From: Pseudomonadota bacterium
GTDB taxonomy: Bacteria; Pseudomonadota; Alphaproteobacteria; Rhizobiales; Xanthobacteraceae
Reading direction: 5' to 3'
DNA: 8,546 nt
NCBI GenBank assembly: GCA_023417665.1
Contig: JAEZFA010000297.1
Coordinates: 1-8,546 of the forward strand
A program made the position numbers and the translations under genes. The notes below the pieces were generated by a model that was not told where the DNA came from, did not search any database, and saw only the letters and a list, made by a program, of their open reading frames with translations. Of this stretch, positions 6,490-8,546 are shown piece after piece. Every line of letters begins with the position of its first letter. The stretch's first letter is position 1.

Positions 6490-7287
6490 GTGAATCGCAC
6501 CGAGCGCAGCCGCATACTGACGGGCATGATCGAAGCCGCCGCCGAAGCCGGCACGCGGATCCGGGAAATGGCCGCGACCGGCATCGTTGCCCGCTCCAAA
6601 GCGGATTCGAGCCCCGTGACCGATGCCGATGAGGCGGCCGAAGCCATCATCGAGCGTCATTTGCAGGCGCTTCTTCCCGGCGTCCCCATGATCGGCGAAG
6701 AGGCCGTTGCCGGTGGCAGCAAGAAGAAGCCCGGCAGCAGCTTTTTCCTGGTCGATCCGATCGACGGCACCCGCGAGTTCGTGGCGAAGCGCCCTGAATA
6801 CACCGTCAATATCGGGCTTCTGATCGACGGCACGCCGGCGCTCGGCGTGATTTACGCGCCGGCACTGGGCGAGCTTTACGCCGGCGGTGCTGGCGGCGCG
6901 TTGCGCCTCGCGCTGCCCGCGGGCCGCAAACCTGAACAGGCTGCGCCGGAGCCAATCCGCACACGCCCGCCGGCAAAGAAACTGGTCGCGGTCGTGAGCC
7001 ACTCTCACCTCGACAGTGCCACCAGCGCCTGGCTGCGCCAGCGCGCAATCGAGGACACCCTCAAGGTCGGCTCCTCGATCAAGTTCTGCCGCGTGGCCGA
7101 AGGTAAGGCCGACATTTATCCGCGCCTCGCGCCGGTGAGCGAGTGGGACATCGCCGCGGGCCACGCGATCCTGATGGCGGCCGGCGGCTCGGTGCGCGCG
7201 CCCGACGGCAGCCCGCTGCATTACGGCAAGCGGGCGGACGACTATGAGGTGAAGAACTTCATCGCTACCGGCCGCGCGGCGCTCTGA
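6490..7287 (+). CDS. cysQ: 3'(2'),5'-bisphosphate nucleotidase, CysQ type (inositol monophosphatase superfamily)
   Basis: 265 residues, normal for the family. The superfamily hydrolyses phosphate monoesters with Mg2+. CysQ members remove the 3'-phosphate from adenosine 3',5'-bisphosphate, a by-product of sulfate assimilation and acyl-carrier transfer. Metal-site motifs are all present: SPVTDAD (41-47), GEE (69-71), DPIDGTREF (89-97; D89 and D92 ligands) and WDIAAGHAIL (219-228; D220). The REF ending of the DPIDGT motif and the short length favour CysQ over SuhB (inositol phosphatase) or HisN (histidinol phosphatase), but substrate cannot be settled from sequence. The start is GTG 6490, with AGGA 7 nt upstream. 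It is divergent from chpT. Its stop lies 3 bp from the stop of the convergent YHS gene, and I see no terminator between them. Confidence 0.85.
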   Translation: MNRTERSRILTGMIEAAAEAGTRIREMAATGIVARSKADSSPVTDADEAAEAIIERHLQALLPGVPMIGEEAVAGGSKKKPGSSFFLVDPIDGTREFVAKRPEYTVNIGLLIDGTPALGVIYAPALGELYAGGAGGALRLALPAGRKPEQAAPEPIRTRPPAKKLVAVVSHSHLDSATSAWLRQRAIEDTLKVGSSIKFCRVAEGKADIYPRLAPVSEWDIAAGHAILMAAGGSVRAPDGSPLHYGKRADDYEVKNFIATGRAAL

Positions 7288-7290
7288 GCG

Positions 7291-7767
7291 TCAGGGCACG
7301 AGCTTTTTCTGCACACCGGGCCAGGCCTGATCGGCCGTTTCCGTCAAATGCTTTGCGTTCGCGAGAAACCGCGCGCGGCTTTCCGCCCGCGCGAACAGAT
7401 AGAGCTTGCCGTCGCTGACCGCGAAAAAAGCCGGGTTTCCCTCCAGCGGAATTCCTTCGCCGACCGCCAGCGGATCATAGCCGCCGAATGCCGGGATGAA
7501 GTCCACGGGCGAGCGCACGAAGGCGGCGCGATTGGCCTCCGACTGGAATCGCCAGGTGACACCGGCAAACCGGTATTCGAATGCTTCGTCCCCGATCTTC
7601 GCCGTCCGATCGATGAAATAGGCGACCGGATCATAGCCGTAGAGCGCGATCCCGCTCCGGGGGTCGGTCACATAGCGCTCGGTGGTGGCGGCTTTGGCCG
7701 CGAATGCGAAACAGGTGACCACGAACCAGGCGGCCAGTAATCCGGCCAAAATGCGTCGCGACGGCAT
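7291..7767 (-). CDS. Secreted YHS-domain protein
   Basis: 158 residues from ATG 7767, chosen because AGGGA lies 8 nt upstream and the N-terminus is then a clean signal peptide: MPSRR, a hydrophobic stretch (about 6-24) and a likely signal peptidase I cut after AKA (residue 27). A TTG at 7800 would add 11 residues and is less likely. The mature part is a YHS domain: LYGYDPVAYF (42-51), TWRFQSEANRAAF (71-83), the FGGY turn (94-97) and DGKLYLFARAESRARF (119-134). YHS domains occur in metal-related and periplasmic proteins, but the function of this family is unknown. At the position where many relatives have Cys (or Sec) after GGY, this protein has Asp (D98). It contains only one Cys, inside the signal peptide. 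Divergent from eipA and convergent with cysQ. Confidence 0.8.
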   Translation of the reverse strand: MPSRRILAGLLAAWFVVTCFAFAAKAATTERYVTDPRSGIALYGYDPVAYFIDRTAKIGDEAFEYRFAGVTWRFQSEANRAAFVRSPVDFIPAFGGYDPLAVGEGIPLEGNPAFFAVSDGKLYLFARAESRARFLANAKHLTETADQAWPGVQKKLVP

Positions 7768-7825
7768 CCGCGGCTTCCCTATTGGCCCTCGACCGCTCAA
7801 GATTCGCGACCGCCGGGCATTGATT

Positions 7826-7842
7826 CGCCAAGCTTATTGGCG
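7826..7842. repeat. Perfect inverted repeat CGCCAA-N5-TTGGCG in the divergent promoter region
   Basis: Two 6-bp arms flank GCTTA. It is 59 bp from the YHS start and 99 bp from the eipA start, a plausible operator position for either gene. The segment TATTGGC, which forms part of one arm (7835-7841), recurs in direct orientation at 7780-7786, just upstream of the YHS start. No known regulator consensus is recognised. Confidence 0.45.
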
Positions 7843-7879
7843 GGCCGGTATGCGTCGGGTTAAGGCCGCCGGACGGGCC

Positions 7880-7905
7880 TATAAAAAGGGCGCAATTCCT
7901 GCGCC
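7880..7905 (+). promoter_or_regulatory. TATAAA element and adjacent inverted repeat ahead of eipA
   Basis: TATAAAAA (7880-7887) is the best -10-like element in the 173-bp divergent region (7768-7940); no good -35 is visible at the right spacing. Directly after it is a perfect inverted repeat GGCGCA-ATTCC-TGCGCC (7889-7905). If transcription starts just downstream of the -10, the repeat lies at or just after the start site, so it could be an operator or a hairpin at the 5' end of the mRNA. Confidence 0.4.
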
Positions 7906-7940
7906 ATCTGCCTGCGAGTTTCTTTCGCCGGAGATCACCA

Positions 7941-8504
7941 ATGAAGTTTCGGACCACCCTCCTCGCTGTCGTCGCGCTGTTTGCCACGCTCGTTTCGGCG
8001 CAGGCGCAGAACAATTATCAGCAGAAGTATTCGAACAACGAGATCCTGGACGCTGGCCATCGCTTCTTCGGCACCACGTCGCGCGAACTGGCGCTTCTGG
8101 TCGAGCGAGCGACCAAGCGCTGGGGCCAGCCGAACGGGTACATTCTCGGCGAGGAAGCGGGCGGTGCCATCACCGTCGGGCTGCGCTACGGCGAAGGCAC
8201 GCTTTACACGCGCAATGCCGGCGACCGCCGCGTTTACTGGCAGGGGCCCTCGATCGGCTTCGACGTAGGCGGCGAAGGCGCGCGGGTCATGATGCTGGTC
8301 TACAATCTGCCGGCGGTGGAGTCGCTCTATAACCGCTACGTCGGCATCTCCGGCTCCGCCTATTTCGTCGGCGGTTTCGGCATGACGGCCGTGACCTGGG
8401 ATCGGATCGTCATCGTGCCGATCCGCACCGGCGTCGGCCTTCGGCTTGGCGCCAATATCGGCTATCTGAAATTCACGCCCACGGCGACCTGGTTCCCGCT
8501 TTAA
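7941..8504 (+). CDS. eipA: EipA-family (DUF1134) periplasmic envelope protein
   Basis: 187 residues. The N-terminus MKFRTTLLAVVALFATLVSA is a signal peptide with a likely cut after AQA (residues 20-22), so the mature protein is periplasmic. The rest matches the alphaproteobacterial DUF1134 family: HRFFGTTSRELALLVERA (40-57), GYILGEEAGGAITVGLRYG (66-84), then a glycine-rich beta-structured half with GFDVGGEGARVMMLVYNL and GVGLRLGANIGYLKFTP near the end. The Brucella member, EipA, is needed for cell-envelope integrity and stress resistance; the biochemical role is not known. ATG 7941 has GGAG 8 nt upstream. It is the first gene to the right of the divergent promoter region. The 42 bases after the stop hold no clear terminator before the window ends. 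Confidence 0.8.
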   Translation: MKFRTTLLAVVALFATLVSAQAQNNYQQKYSNNEILDAGHRFFGTTSRELALLVERATKRWGQPNGYILGEEAGGAITVGLRYGEGTLYTRNAGDRRVYWQGPSIGFDVGGEGARVMMLVYNLPAVESLYNRYVGISGSAYFVGGFGMTAVTWDRIVIVPIRTGVGLRLGANIGYLKFTPTATWFPL

Positions 8505-8546
8505 GCGATCGCCGCACGCCGTTTTCCCGCCACGGCGCCCGCGCGC

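Noticed and set aside
4796..6493. A 565-codon + strand open frame crossing cheA, the gap and chpT
   Set aside because: The product is Ser/Arg-rich without domains, and it runs through two well-supported minus-strand genes and their intergenic region, as expected from GC bias.
6406..7221. A 271-codon minus-strand open frame antisense to cysQ
   Set aside because: Codon boundaries match cysQ, which has all family metal motifs. The antisense product is Arg/Ala/Gly-rich with no motif.
7280..7290. Small palindrome CGCTC-T-GAGCG at the cysQ stop, as a possible terminator between cysQ and the YHS gene
   Set aside because: The loop would be one base (or a 4-bp stem with 3-nt loop), there is no T run after it, and it overlaps the stop codon; more likely chance.
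8505..8546. Possible terminator after eipA (CGCCG and CGGCG arms)
   Set aside because: The arms are short and no T run follows before the window ends, so it cannot be supported.
1..8546. Search for CRISPR arrays, tRNA/rRNA genes, insertion sequences, toxin-antitoxin or phage genes
   Set aside because: No regularly spaced repeats, RNA gene features, transposase motifs or terminal repeats were seen; all long coding regions are typical chromosomal genes with uniform GC-rich codon use.

Overview
The window looks like chromosomal DNA from a GC-rich alphaproteobacterium, most likely Hyphomicrobiales (Rhizobiales; Bradyrhizobium/Xanthobacter-like). This rests on the ChpT-type phosphotransferase, the hybrid CheA with a C-terminal receiver, the DUF1134/EipA envelope protein, and strong avoidance of TTA, CTA and TCA codons. 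The taxon is inferred; no rRNA or other marker is present.

Layout. Positions 1-91 hold the last 29 codons of a + strand gene that cannot be identified. A perfect bidirectional terminator (105-131) separates it from a minus-strand chemotaxis operon read from right to left: cheA (5622-3016), cheW (3019-2561), cheY (2540-2175), cheB (2136-1012) and cheR (1015-152). cheA/cheW and cheB/cheR overlap by 4 bp. Upstream of cheA, also on the minus strand, is chpT (6409-5777), with a 154-bp gap that holds a weak terminator-like hairpin, a CtrA-box-like element and a leader hairpin. Divergent from chpT is a cysQ-type phosphatase gene (6490-7287). Three bases further is the end of a convergent minus-strand gene for a secreted YHS-domain protein (7767-7291). 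After a 173-bp divergent promoter region with two perfect inverted repeats comes eipA/DUF1134 (7941-8504, + strand). No gene-free stretch exceeds 300 bases.

How the genes work together. CheA (Hpt, kinase, two CheW-like domains, receiver) and CheW would form the core of a receptor array. CheY is the single-domain output regulator. CheB and CheR remove and add receptor methyl groups. No receptor, cheD or flagellar gene lies in the window, so the receptors and the output (flagellum, pili or other) cannot be decided here. ChpT normally relays phosphate from CckA to CtrA and CpdR; its position just upstream of cheA, with a possible CtrA site between them, suggests a link between cell-cycle control and chemotaxis, but this is inference.

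I see no clearly new system. The points most worth a second look are an SD-to-start hairpin ahead of cheB that would restore normal spacing, the CtrA-like element in front of cheA, the CheA domain arrangement, and the paired inverted repeats ahead of eipA.
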